In this document: piece after piece, positions 1 to 7,979 of the stretch
Numbering within the stretch: position 1 is the stretch's first letter
Layout of the letters: the number at the start of each line of letters is the position of its first letter
Origin: Bacteroidales bacterium
GTDB lineage: Bacteria > Bacteroidota > Bacteroidia > Bacteroidales > VadinHA17
DNA: 64,000 nt
Assembly (NCBI GenBank): GCA_003141895.1
Contig: PLNT01000003.1
Span: 122,040-186,039 of the forward strand
Direction of reading: 5' to 3'
Position numbers and translations under genes: made by a program
The notes under the pieces: generated by a model
Seen by the model: only the letters and a program-made list of their open reading frames with translations
Told to the model about the DNA's origin: nothing
The model's database searches: none

Positions 1-775
1 GCAGGGCAGTATATAATGCACCTTCAATTGATCCATATGATCTTGAATAGGAATCCATTGAGTAATTGCGGTCAAGATTTTCAAAAAGTCGTGTCTTAAA
101 TTCCTCGGGTGAACTCGTGCAAAGCATAGTGTATGTAAAAGTTGCAAGTCCTTCGAATGTCTCGAACCGGTTTTCCTCATTGGCATATTTATGGTATTGT
201 TCCCTGTTGGATCCTCTGAAGATAAGTGCATCTCTGATTGCAAGCTGACGTTCCTCACCTTCAGAATTAATTGCCTTACGCAAAGCTTTCCATTCAAGTT
301 TGATCCAGAGGCGCGCTTCTTTTTCATCCATATTATTTACATTGAAAATAGAAGCTGACACTCCTTCATTTTTCTGGAACCTATGGAAAAGACTATGAAT
401 TGCCCTTGTCTCTATCCTGTATTTATCCGAATCGGGAGGAATAGCTGTCATTGCAAATTGCTTTCCTCCGAATATGACCGGAGCATTACTCAAAATAAGC
501 TCTTTTGGATAAAGGCCGGTAAATATACCATCTTTCGATTTAAGAAGACCCTCATTATCAGATTGATTGGCGATGATTCTGCGTGTGCCCCTTTCAACAA
601 ACATTAGAGGACCATAGAGATTTTGTCCCCAAAGTTTACCACTGTCGCGATTACATATTTGCTCAATATCTTTGAAGTATACCGATGCTTTTTCAGGAGA
701 GAAGAAAGTTTCACTTTTTTCCCCTTTACAACTAAAGAGTGTAAGAATAATAGCTATAAATATCCATTTCTTCAT
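1..775 (-). CDS. Lipoprotein of unknown function, C-terminus cut off by the window edge
   Basis: Absent from the ORF track because its stop lies outside the window. Reading the reverse strand from the ATG at 775 gives an open frame of 258 codons to the edge. The N-terminus MKKWIFIAIILTLFSCKGEK is a lipoprotein signal peptide with lipobox LFSC, so the protein should be lipid-anchored after Spase II cleavage. The body is hydrophilic with no motif I can name. The plus-strand ORFs at 66-248, 383-607 and 672-905 are antisense shadows of it. Function unknown. The reading frame itself is well supported by its length and signal peptide. Confidence 0.8.
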   Translation of the reverse strand, partial: MKKWIFIAIILTLFSCKGEKSETFFSPEKASVYFKDIEQICNRDSGKLWGQNLYGPLMFVERGTRRIIANQSDNEGLLKSKDGIFTGLYPKELILSNAPVIFGGKQFAMTAIPPDSDKYRIETRAIHSLFHRFQKNEGVSASIFNVNNMDEKEARLWIKLEWKALRKAINSEGEERQLAIRDALIFRGSNREQYHKYANEENRFETFEGLATFTYTMLCTSSPEEFKTRLFENLDRNYSMDSYSRSYGSIEGALYTAL

Positions 776-1018
776 TACAGGTGATTTGAGGCTTCGAAAG
801 TACTGTAAATATTATAGAAAGTCAAACAGGTATTTCGCGATCTGTCTTAAATATATTAATAACTTTGAAAGAATTAGTTATATAGTTATTTACGATTATA
901 TCTGATCTTCTTAATGAAGAACGCTCTTAATTATTAATAATTATAATTTTAGAGGCGAAAATGAACGCTTTTTTATAATTTGATGTTTAGTCCTTAGAAT
1001 AAATTCCAATATTTGGAT

Positions 1019-2557
1019 ATGATGGATCATTCAGAAAATTTATCTCTTCTTTTTCAGGTAAGTGAAGTTGTAGCAAAAAGTTCTGATCTTGAGGAGGCAA
1101 TTCTCCAGGTTATGGATGAGATGGCTAATAAATTCGGGATACTTCAGGCTTTTCTTACCGTTCTTAACCGTAATTCATCTAAAATTTACATCGAAGTTGC
1201 ATATGGTCTTACCCAGGAACAAAAAGAAAGAGGTGAGTACAAAATAGGTGAAGGAATAGTCGGGGAAGTTGTCAGAACAGGTGAGCCTGTGATAATACCG
1301 CATATATCGGATGAACCGCGCTATCTGAATAAAACAAGATCGACAAGCAAAAACGATGATGAAGATTCATTTATCTGTGTGCCGATAAAAGCAAAAAATC
1401 AGATAATAGGAACTCTGAGTGTAAAGCTAAAGTATTATTCAAACCGTTCATTTCAGAACGAGCTGCAATTTCTTACTATTATGGCATCAATGTTCGCCAG
1501 GCTTGTAAGGTCGAGGCAGGATAAGATTGAAGAACTTGAAAAACTTCATTACCGCAAACTGAAGGAACAGGGTTTATATAGCTATAACGACCGCATCTCT
1601 TCACTGGTAGGGGAAACAGGTAAGATGCAGGAGGTATATGACATGATTTCGAAGGTTGCAATGACAAATGCAACAATACTTATAAGAGGAGAAAGCGGCG
1701 TTGGTAAAGAGCTGGTTGCCAGGGCAATTCACGATCAAAGTCCGCGCAGTAAACAGCAAATGATAAGCATCAACTGTGCTGCAATTCCTGAAATGCTTAT
1801 AGAAAGCGAACTCTTCGGATATGAAAAAGGAGCTTTTACGGGAGCTGACAAATTACATAAAGGCCGGTTTGAAATGGCTGAGAAAAGCACAATTTTCCTT
1901 GATGAAATTGGGGATCTTTCGCCAAATATGCAGGTAAAATTATTAAGAGTGTTGCAGGAAAAAGAATTTCAAAGATTGGGAGGACATGAAACAATTAAGG
2001 CAGATGTAAGAATCATTACTGCAACAAACAGGGATCTTGAAGAGCTAATGCTGAAGAACGAGTTTCGTGAGGATTTATATTACCGGCTGAATGTCTTTCC
2101 GGTATTCATTCCACCTCTGAGGGAACGAAGGGCTGATATCCCCCTTCTTGTAAATCATTTTATCGAAAAGTATAACAAAATTCATGGCCTGGAAATAAAG
2201 CGCATAAGCTCAACCGCCATTGACCTGCTTATGACTTATCATTGGCCTGGGAATATAAGGGAACTTGAGAATTGCATTGAACGAGCCGCTATTCTAAGCA
2301 CCGATAAGGTTATAAGGTCTCATAACCTGCCTCCAACACTTCAGAGTGCCGCTTCAACACATTCCCGTGTTGACGGAGGCCTCGAAGCAATACTCGAAAA
2401 TGTGGAAAAACAAATGCTTATTGATGCCCTGAATATGTCTAAAGGAAATATATCAAAAGCGGCTGACCAACTAAAACTCACCGAACGGATGATGGGACTG
2501 AGAATAAAAAAATATGAGATAGATCCTGCAATATTTAAGAAATTCAAATTAGCTTAA
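1019..2557 (+). CDS. nifA: NifA-like sigma-54-dependent transcriptional activator
   Basis: Enhancer-binding protein with three parts: an N-terminal GAF domain (about residues 20-160), a central AAA+ sigma-54 interaction domain (about 200-430) and a C-terminal Fis-type helix-turn-helix (about 475-505). Visible motifs are Walker A GESGVGKE, the sigma-54 contact loop GAFTGA and Walker B IFLDEIGD. The GAF domain and the HTH ending MMGLRIKKYEI resemble NifA more than NtrC, and there is no receiver domain. The inter-domain cysteine motif of oxygen-sensitive alpha-proteobacterial NifA is not seen. The track starts at TTG 1013; ATG 1019 or 1022 is more likely. The nearest targets are glnB-amtB downstream, which carry a -24/-12 type promoter. 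No nif structural genes are in the window, so a general nitrogen regulator is possible. Confidence 0.85.
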   Translation: MMDHSENLSLLFQVSEVVAKSSDLEEAILQVMDEMANKFGILQAFLTVLNRNSSKIYIEVAYGLTQEQKERGEYKIGEGIVGEVVRTGEPVIIPHISDEPRYLNKTRSTSKNDDEDSFICVPIKAKNQIIGTLSVKLKYYSNRSFQNELQFLTIMASMFARLVRSRQDKIEELEKLHYRKLKEQGLYSYNDRISSLVGETGKMQEVYDMISKVAMTNATILIRGESGVGKELVARAIHDQSPRSKQQMISINCAAIPEMLIESELFGYEKGAFTGADKLHKGRFEMAEKSTIFLDEIGDLSPNMQVKLLRVLQEKEFQRLGGHETIKADVRIITATNRDLEELMLKNEFREDLYYRLNVFPVFIPPLRERRADIPLLVNHFIEKYNKIHGLEIKRISSTAIDLLMTYHWPGNIRELENCIERAAILSTDKVIRSHNLPPTLQSAASTHSRVDGGLEAILENVEKQMLIDALNMSKGNISKAADQLKLTERMMGLRIKKYEIDPAIFKKFKLA

Positions 2558-2615
2558 GTTTTAATCAACGCATTATAAATCAATTTCTTTCTGACAATTA
2601 TTCTTTGTTTAAGAT

Positions 2616-2643
2616 AAATCCTACAATTATGTAGGATTTTTTG
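2616..2643 (+). terminator. Rho-independent terminator after the NifA-like gene
   Basis: Perfect 9-bp stem AAATCCTAC / GTAGGATTT with a six-base loop, followed by a T-run. It separates the regulator from the glnB promoter and lies in a 322-bp intergenic gap. Confidence 0.75.
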
Positions 2644-2719
2644 TTAATTCTTACGGGAATGTAGCCTTTCCCTACCACATCATAAAAGTCAAATTATATT
2701 TTTCATTATATGTAGATAT

Positions 2720-2738
2720 TGTAAACCAATAGCTTACA
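2720..2738 (+). promoter_or_regulatory. Inverted repeat, possible activator site upstream of glnB
   Basis: TGTAA-N9-TTACA lies about 40 bp upstream of the -24 element, a position where a sigma-54 activator could bind. It is not the classical NifA spacing (TGT-N10-ACA), so the assignment is tentative. Confidence 0.3.
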
Positions 2739-2777
2739 TATTTGAAATTCCTGACTTATTAATATCCTTTTAAAATA

Positions 2778-2793
2778 TGGCATACTATTGGCC
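2778..2793 (+). promoter_or_regulatory. Sigma-54 (-24/-12) promoter for glnB-amtB
   Basis: TGGCATACTATTGGCC matches the sigma-54 consensus TGGCAYRNNNNTTGCW at every fixed position except one T and the last base. The diagnostic GG and GC dinucleotides are exactly 10 bp apart. The predicted start site is near 2804, about 75 bp upstream of glnB. A sigma-54 activator gene lies immediately upstream. The rest of the 2558-2879 gap is AT-rich, with nothing else recognised. Confidence 0.6.
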
Positions 2794-2879
2794 TTATAGG
2801 ATGACTGATATAAAATTATACAACAATGTAGTTTTTCCAATTAGTCAGGAACATAATTAATAACTAACAATCAGAATGT

Positions 2880-3254
2880 ATGAAAAAAATTGAAGCAATT
2901 ATCAGAACATCAAAATTTGAAGATGTAAAAGAACAGCTTAAGGCGATAGGAATTGACTTTTTTTCCTATTGGGATGCATCGGGTGTTGGAAATGAACATA
3001 TGCGCGGACATCACAGCTACCGTGGGACTGAATATGACACCCAGTACATCCCCAGGATATTTATTTCAATCGTGCTTCGCGATATAAATGTAGCAAAAAC
3101 ATTAAACTGTATCGAGAAGTCAGCATTTACAGGAGAGATCGGTGATGGGATGATCTTTTCTTATGACATCGAAGAGTCTGTAAGAATAAGTAACGGCGCC
3201 AGGGGAGAGGCCTCTACTTCTGGACCCGGGGATAAAATATTAACTGAATCATAA
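2880..3254 (+). CDS. glnB: Nitrogen regulatory protein P-II
   Basis: P-II signalling protein of 124 residues, close to the family's usual length. It is a trimer that senses ATP/ADP and 2-oxoglutarate and typically gates AmtB. The C-terminal signature GEIGDGMIFSYDIEESVRI is clear. The T-loop YRGTEY carries Tyr52, equivalent to the uridylylated Tyr51 of GlnB. The upstream half of the T-loop is unusual: the usual GxGxQ stretch reads GVGNEHMRG, one residue longer and without the conserved glutamine that helps bind Mg-ATP-2-oxoglutarate. The gene ends 19 bp before amtB and is probably cotranscribed with it from the sigma-54-like promoter. Confidence 0.93.
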   Translation: MKKIEAIIRTSKFEDVKEQLKAIGIDFFSYWDASGVGNEHMRGHHSYRGTEYDTQYIPRIFISIVLRDINVAKTLNCIEKSAFTGEIGDGMIFSYDIEESVRISNGARGEASTSGPGDKILTES

Positions 3255-3273
3255 CACTTAATAACTTATAACA

Positions 3274-4869
3274 ATGACTAAAAAACTTTTAATATTCGTT
3301 GCTCTTGTAACAATGACAATCGGATCTCTTTGTTATGCTGATGGGCCAAAAAAACCCGATCCAACAGGCACAGATACTGGAAAAGCTTCGGAAATCTCAG
3401 CAGCCACTCCCGGGTCACCGACAATTTTGGAAGTTGCTGATCAGGTTGGCCATAATAAAGTTGCATTAAATATAATGTGGACTCTGATAACTGGCTTTCT
3501 TGTAATGTTCATGCAAGCGGGGTTTGCTATGGTAGAGACAGGCTTAACACGCGCAAAAAACGTTGCACATACAATGGCAATGAATCTTATGATTTACCCG
3601 CTTGGCATGCTTGGTTTCTGGCTTTGCGGTTTTGCATTAATGTTTGGAGGAGTGGGGGCAATTACCACTATGGGAGGCTTTGATGGTCTAAATCATGAAT
3701 TGACAATTAAGCTTTTCGGTCATTCCTTTGGTCTCATAGGTTCAAAGGGATTTTTTCTGAGTGGGACCTACGATGTTGCAGTATTTGCTTTGTTCCTTTT
3801 CCAGATGGTCTTCATGGATACAACAGCTACAATTCCGACAGGAGCTATGGCTGAAAGATGGAAATTTTCTGCATTTGTTTTATATGGAATTGCGGTTGGT
3901 ACAATAATCTATCCGGTTTATGGAAATTGGGTATGGGGAGGAGGTTGGTTAACACAACTCGGATCAAATTTCCATCTTGGACATGGACATGTTGATTTTG
4001 CAGGGTCATCAGTTGTACATTTAACGGGAGGAGTTATTGCTTTGGTAGGTGCATGGGTTCTTGGCCCACGTATAGGTAAATACAATAAAAACGGGTCACC
4101 CAATGCTATTCCTGCCCATAGTATTCCAATGGCTGTAATAGGAACCTTTATTCTTGCTTTTGGATGGTTTGGGTTCAACCCGGGTTCGACACTAGCTGGC
4201 GGTGATCTCAGAATTGCAGTTGTGGCTGTAAATACTATGATTGCTTCAGCCACCGGTGCCTTCGCTTCAATGCTATATATGTGGTGGTTTAAAACTAAAA
4301 AACCTGACGTAAGTATGATCTGTAATGGGTTACTGGCGGGTCTGGTCGCGATTACCGCCCCTTGTGCTTTTGTAAATGTCGGAAGCGCAGCTCTTATCGG
4401 CTTAATCGCAGGAGTCCTTGTAGTTGAATCAACATTCTTTTTCGAGAAGAAAGCCAAAATCGACGACCCTGTAGGCGCAATTTCTGTACACGGAGTGAAC
4501 GGTGCCTGGGGTGTTATAGCGCTTGGATTATTCGCCGATGGTACATATGGTGAAGGATGGAATGGCGTTGCAGGTACAGTCAAAGGATTGTTTTATGGTG
4601 ATGCCGGACAGCTGTTATCTGAATGTATTGGAGTATTGGCTAATCTAATTTATGTTGGATTAATTTCTCTGCTTGTATTTAAGGTGATAGATATGATAGT
4701 AGGTAACAGGGTGTCAGTAAGATCTGAACTTGAAGGACTTGATTTTCCTGAAATGGGTGCAGATGGTTATTCCGGAATAAAAATGGATAAAAACAGCGAA
4801 ACACCGCTGTCGAAGCACAATGGAGTCACGCATCCTGTAATAGATGTTCCTGAGAAAATATTCAAATAA
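3274..4869 (+). CDS. amtB: Ammonium transporter AmtB
   Basis: Amt/Mep/Rh ammonium channel of the inner membrane, 531 residues. It starts with a cleavable-type signal peptide (about 1-22), as in Gram-negative AmtB, followed by a Pro/Thr-rich linker and eleven likely membrane segments. The twin pore histidines are present: His249 in SSVVHLTGG and His406 in SVHGVNGAWG. FQMVFMDTTATIPTGAMAERW is a typical Amt segment. The long soluble C-terminal tail (about 470-531) is where P-II would dock. It lies between glnB and an outer-membrane protein gene, forming one nitrogen-uptake cluster. The 221-residue minus-strand ORF inside it is a shadow. Confidence 0.96.
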   Translation: MTKKLLIFVALVTMTIGSLCYADGPKKPDPTGTDTGKASEISAATPGSPTILEVADQVGHNKVALNIMWTLITGFLVMFMQAGFAMVETGLTRAKNVAHTMAMNLMIYPLGMLGFWLCGFALMFGGVGAITTMGGFDGLNHELTIKLFGHSFGLIGSKGFFLSGTYDVAVFALFLFQMVFMDTTATIPTGAMAERWKFSAFVLYGIAVGTIIYPVYGNWVWGGGWLTQLGSNFHLGHGHVDFAGSSVVHLTGGVIALVGAWVLGPRIGKYNKNGSPNAIPAHSIPMAVIGTFILAFGWFGFNPGSTLAGGDLRIAVVAVNTMIASATGAFASMLYMWWFKTKKPDVSMICNGLLAGLVAITAPCAFVNVGSAALIGLIAGVLVVESTFFFEKKAKIDDPVGAISVHGVNGAWGVIALGLFADGTYGEGWNGVAGTVKGLFYGDAGQLLSECIGVLANLIYVGLISLLVFKVIDMIVGNRVSVRSELEGLDFPEMGADGYSGIKMDKNSETPLSKHNGVTHPVIDVPEKIFK

Positions 4870-4905
4870 TCAAGATAAAGTATTAATTCCTTAAAAGATT
4901 AGAAC

Positions 4906-5661
4906 GTGAAAAAACTAATAGTAATAGCATTAATCGCGGGTGTTTTTAGCAGTGAGTTTGCATTCTCAACTCCTTCAACACAAATCTGGATTCCTTCCAC
5001 CGATTTTCAGAAATGGAAAACAATGCACCTGGGCCTCGATAATTATACAAGGACTTCTAAGATCAACGGAGTCCGTGGGGCTGGTATGTTTGATCTCGGA
5101 CTTACAACAGGATTGCTTCCATTCGAGAAGTTTCAGGGAGAGATCGGTATAGATTATTTGTCGATGGGAGACAGTAATTACGACGACTATCCGATCTATT
5201 TCAATGCTAAATTGGGGTTTCCTGAAAGCGCATTGTTTAAAAATGCTCCGGCTATTGCTATCGGCACCTATAACTTCGGATTAAAAAAGAATCTTACAAA
5301 TTACAATATCATCTATGGCGAAATTGCTAAAACTATTCCGGTAATAGGCAGAATTTCAGTTGGATACTATACAGGTAATGGGAAAGTACTCGTAGATGAG
5401 AATCTGAAGAAAGCAAATGATGGCATCTTATTATCATGGGACAGAACAATGACCGAAATATCTGATAAACTCTGGCTGGCAGTTGATTACCAGGGAGGTA
5501 AAAACTACCTGGGAGCATTAAATTTTGGCGCTTCATGGTCCTTTTCTAAAAATGTCTCCGTGATTTTTGGATATGACATTTATAATAATAAAAACGCTTA
5601 TTACAACACAAACAATCAGAATGCCAATACTTTTACGGCACAGGTTGATATAAATTTCTAA
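4906..5661 (+). CDS. Outer-membrane beta-barrel protein linked to amtB
   Basis: 251-residue protein starting at GTG, 36 bp after amtB. A signal peptide (MKKLIVIALIAGVFSSEFAFS) is followed by alternating amphipathic strands rich in Tyr, Gly and Asn, ending in an aromatic C-terminal strand FTAQVDINF that fits a BAM signal. It is therefore probably a small outer-membrane barrel. Its place after glnB-amtB suggests it is made under nitrogen limitation and may pass small nitrogen compounds across the outer membrane. That role is inference from context, and I cannot name its family. Confidence 0.75.
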   Translation: MKKLIVIALIAGVFSSEFAFSTPSTQIWIPSTDFQKWKTMHLGLDNYTRTSKINGVRGAGMFDLGLTTGLLPFEKFQGEIGIDYLSMGDSNYDDYPIYFNAKLGFPESALFKNAPAIAIGTYNFGLKKNLTNYNIIYGEIAKTIPVIGRISVGYYTGNGKVLVDENLKKANDGILLSWDRTMTEISDKLWLAVDYQGGKNYLGALNFGASWSFSKNVSVIFGYDIYNNKNAYYNTNNQNANTFTAQVDINF

Positions 5662-5726
5662 CATGAAATCCTAAACTTAAATCCATGATCTGGTTTTGTT
5701 AGTTAATTAGTTAGTTTGTTAAAAGG

Positions 5727-5753
5727 GCTGTCTCAGTTGAGGCAGCTTTTTTT
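5727..5753 (+). terminator. Rho-independent terminator after the amtB cluster
   Basis: Stem GCTGTCTCA / TGAGGCAGC (one G-T pair) followed by seven T's. It ends the glnB-amtB-OMP unit. Its minus-strand reading also supplies the stop codon of the glutamine synthetase remnant next to it. Confidence 0.7.
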
Positions 5754-5897
5754 GCCGGAAACCCCTCCGCTGCGCGACCTGAAATTCAGCATTGTTAAGC
5801 CCTTTGCTTCTATGAACTTTATTATGTCATCGTGCGTAAAATCCTTTGCCGGTTTCTTAAGGAACCGGACCAATTCATTCTGGTTCAGGAAGTTCCT
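5733..5897 (-). pseudogene. N-terminal remnant of glutamine synthetase (type I, Bacteroidota form)
   Basis: Not in the ORF track. The reverse strand reads NFLNQNELVRFLKKPAKDF, then THDDIIKFIEAKGLTMLNFR, and then diverges at about 5778 and stops at 5733. The pattern N-x-LV-x-FL-x-KPA-x-(D/E)FT-x-(D/E)DIIK(F/Y)IE-x-(N/K)G-x-x-M-(L/V)NF matches what I recall of the N-terminus of Bacteroidota GlnA. The conserved continuation (DGRLKTLNF and everything after) is missing, and a stop precedes the fragment. It lies in the 361-bp gap beside amtB, where a functional glnA would make sense. The plus ORF 5716-5910 is its antisense. Similarity is from memory, not alignment. Confidence 0.5.
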
Positions 5898-6022
5898 TCA
5901 TTGCGGTTAATAGCTTGATGTCCTTCCGGATTTTCAGCTCCTGCTTCAATAATGCTGACATTGAGTTCAAACCCGATTAGTATAGCTATTGAATTCAGAT
6001 ATAACCACAGAAGGATTGAGGT

Positions 6023-6883
6023 TCATTGCTGGACAGCTTTAAGACTCATATCGAGACTTTTAACATGATGCGTCAAAGCACCTGCCGAGATGAAATCAAC
6101 TCCGCATTCAGCATATGCTCTGATGTTTGTCAGATCAATTCCGCCGGAAGATTCAGTTTCGAATCTTCCTGAAATTTCTTTAACGGCAAATTTTGTTTCT
6201 TCGATACTGAAATTGTCAAGCATTATACGATCAATTCCGCCTGTAGAAATTATAGTCCTTACATCCTGAAGTGATCGGGCTTCAATTTCCACTTTAAGTT
6301 TAAGTTTATTTATCCTGAGGTACTCCCCGGTTTTGCGGATTGAGTTCTCAATTCCTCCGGCATAGTCGATATGATTGTCTTTTATGAGGATCATGTCGAA
6401 CAAACCCATTCTGTGATTTATCCCGCCGCCAATTCTCACTGCTTCTTTTTCGAGAAACCTGAATCCGGGGGTTGTTTTTCGCGTATCGAGAATCCTGGTT
6501 CTTAATCCATTAAGCTGAGTAACATATTCGTTTGTGCTGGTAGCAATACCGCTCATTCTTTGCATGATATTCAGAACAAGGCGTTCCGATTTAAGAATAG
6601 ATTGCTGTTTTCCGGAAAGATAAAAAGCGACTTCTCCGGGGATAACCGGAGTCCCATCCTCAAGTACCAGGTCTAACTGTAAAGTTTTGTCAATAGTTGA
6701 AAAAAGTTCAGCTGCTACCCTTATACCAGCAAGGACACCTTTCTCTTTTATAAGAAGTTTTGCTTTTCCTCTTGCATCAGGTGGTATACATGCAAGAGAT
6801 GTGTGATCACCGTCACCTAAATCCTCGGCAAGGCTTTTTAATATGAATTCACGCAGAATTCTATCTTCCATTGTCAGATTCAA
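6023..6883 (-). CDS. nadC: Nicotinate-nucleotide pyrophosphorylase (quinolinate phosphoribosyltransferase)
   Basis: Converts quinolinate and PRPP to nicotinate mononucleotide, CO2 and PPi in de novo NAD synthesis, in the cytoplasm. At 286 residues it has the normal family length. Signatures are LAEDLGDGDHTS near the N-terminus, ILDTRKTTPGFR (PRPP and quinolinate binding arginines and lysine), GGGINHRMGLFDMILIKDNH, and the C-terminal GVDFISAGALTH. The start may be ATG 6883 or the in-frame ATG 6871 (MEDRI). Either overlaps the end of the upstream DUF4783 gene, indicating translational coupling. Confidence 0.96.
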   Translation of the reverse strand: MNLTMEDRILREFILKSLAEDLGDGDHTSLACIPPDARGKAKLLIKEKGVLAGIRVAAELFSTIDKTLQLDLVLEDGTPVIPGEVAFYLSGKQQSILKSERLVLNIMQRMSGIATSTNEYVTQLNGLRTRILDTRKTTPGFRFLEKEAVRIGGGINHRMGLFDMILIKDNHIDYAGGIENSIRKTGEYLRINKLKLKVEIEARSLQDVRTIISTGGIDRIMLDNFSIEETKFAVKEISGRFETESSGGIDLTNIRAYAECGVDFISAGALTHHVKSLDMSLKAVQQ

Positions 6884-7265
6884 TCCTTATCTGATGTATT
6901 AATAACTCCTGGTCAACTTTCTTTAACAGAAAATAAACACGAAAATCTCCTTTTTCTGTCTTTAGGTTTCCGATGGCATATTGAGCATCATTTTTTGCTC
7001 CCTGATGGCGAATTGTAAAATCTTTAGTCTGGTATTCAGCAAAAAAATCCTTAAGTATAGTTTCAGCCACATTTTTCTTATAAAAATCCTCCTTATCAAG
7101 AAGAAGAAGTTCAATTGTAGAATTCATATACTTTGATAATTCGGCTGCATTTCCGGCCTTTATTGCAATTGATATACCTTCGGGTATTTTTGCCTGATCC
7201 TGAGCGTGAGCAGGTAGAATACTAACAGCAATTAATACTAACAGAATAATATTTGCGGATTTCAT
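6861..7265 (-). CDS. DUF4783 family secreted protein
   Basis: 134 residues with a signal peptide ending AHA-QDQ. The body (IPEGISIAIKAGNAAELSKY, then LLLLDKEDFYKK and the TKDFTIRHQG core) fits the DUF4783 family, a small NTF2-like protein found in Bacteroidota beside nadC and rlmH. Function is unknown, probably periplasmic. It is the first gene of a two-gene unit with nadC, which it overlaps by about 23 bp. Confidence 0.85.
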   Translation of the reverse strand: MKSANIILLVLIAVSILPAHAQDQAKIPEGISIAIKAGNAAELSKYMNSTIELLLLDKEDFYKKNVAETILKDFFAEYQTKDFTIRHQGAKNDAQYAIGNLKTEKGDFRVYFLLKKVDQELLIHQIRIESDNGR

Positions 7266-7434
7266 ATCAATTCGGTTTAATTATTGCGGACAAAAAATCA
7301 ATGCATTACAAATTTAACAATAATTTGATTACTAAAGCTCTCAGGACAGATCATTAAAGTTATCAACCCGAGCAACCGAATGAAAGAGGTGAGGGTGCGA
7401 CCGCTATGGTTAATGGATTTAGACTATTAAATAC

Positions 7435-7461
7435 TATTTTTGTATTAAGAGTACAATACAA
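7435..7461 (+). promoter_or_regulatory. Possible rlmH promoter with an overlapping inverted repeat
   Basis: TATTTTTG (7435-7442) fits the Bacteroidota -7 element TAnnTTTG. Overlapping it is TTGTATT-N8-AATACAA (7440-7461), a perfect inverted repeat that could be an operator. No clear -33 element is seen. Confidence 0.3.
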
Positions 7462-7488
7462 ATACAGAATGACACTGAATTACTTTCA

Positions 7489-7962
7489 ATGAAGATCGCA
7501 TTATTACAGACGGGTAGGACCACAGATAGAAATATGTCAGAGCTGGTTGATCTTTATTCAAAACGGATAAAAAAATATATTTCTTTTGAAATTATTACTC
7601 TTCCGGAACTAAAGAATACCAAAAATATGCCCGTTCAGGAGCAACAGGTGAAAGAGGCAACCAAAATTATTCAGTCGGTTTCTGATGATGATTATATTGT
7701 TTTACTTGATGAGAGGGGAAAAGAATACAGAACAATCGAATTTTCATCTTTTTTAGAGAAAGCATTTCTTCTTCCGAAAAAACGTATCATTTTCGTAATT
7801 GGAGGACCATGGGGATTCTCTGACTCAGTTTACGCAAAGGCAGATCAAAAAATTTCCCTCTCAAAAATGACCTTTTCGCATCAGATGGTACGATTATTGT
7901 TTCTTGAACAGCTTTACAGGGTATTTACAATTATTAAGGGAGAGCCCTATCATCATGAATAA
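7489..7962 (+). CDS. rlmH: 23S rRNA (pseudouridine1915-N3)-methyltransferase RlmH
   Basis: SPOUT-class methyltransferase of 157 residues that methylates pseudouridine 1915 of 23S rRNA using SAM. The trefoil-knot motifs are visible: VLLDERGKE, IIFVIGGPWGF, and the C-terminal LSKMTFSHQMVRLLFLEQLYRVFTIIKGEPYHHE typical of RlmH. It is transcribed away from the nadC pair across a 223-bp gap. It ends just before the histidine kinase gene. Confidence 0.97.
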   Translation: MKIALLQTGRTTDRNMSELVDLYSKRIKKYISFEIITLPELKNTKNMPVQEQQVKEATKIIQSVSDDDYIVLLDERGKEYRTIEFSSFLEKAFLLPKKRIIFVIGGPWGFSDSVYAKADQKISLSKMTFSHQMVRLLFLEQLYRVFTIIKGEPYHHE

Positions 7963-7979
7963 GCTTTGATCACTTGTGT

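Noticed and set aside
66-905. Three plus-strand ORFs (66-248, 383-607, 672-905)
   Set aside because: Two lie fully and one mostly antisense to the left-edge lipoprotein. None has a recognisable protein pattern.
3918-4583. 221-residue minus-strand ORF inside amtB
   Set aside because: It is antisense to conserved AmtB membrane segments including the pore histidines. It is a shadow of biased codon use.
5716-5910. 64-residue plus ORF after the amtB cluster
   Set aside because: Its first part is the terminator hairpin and the rest is antisense to the glutamine synthetase remnant.
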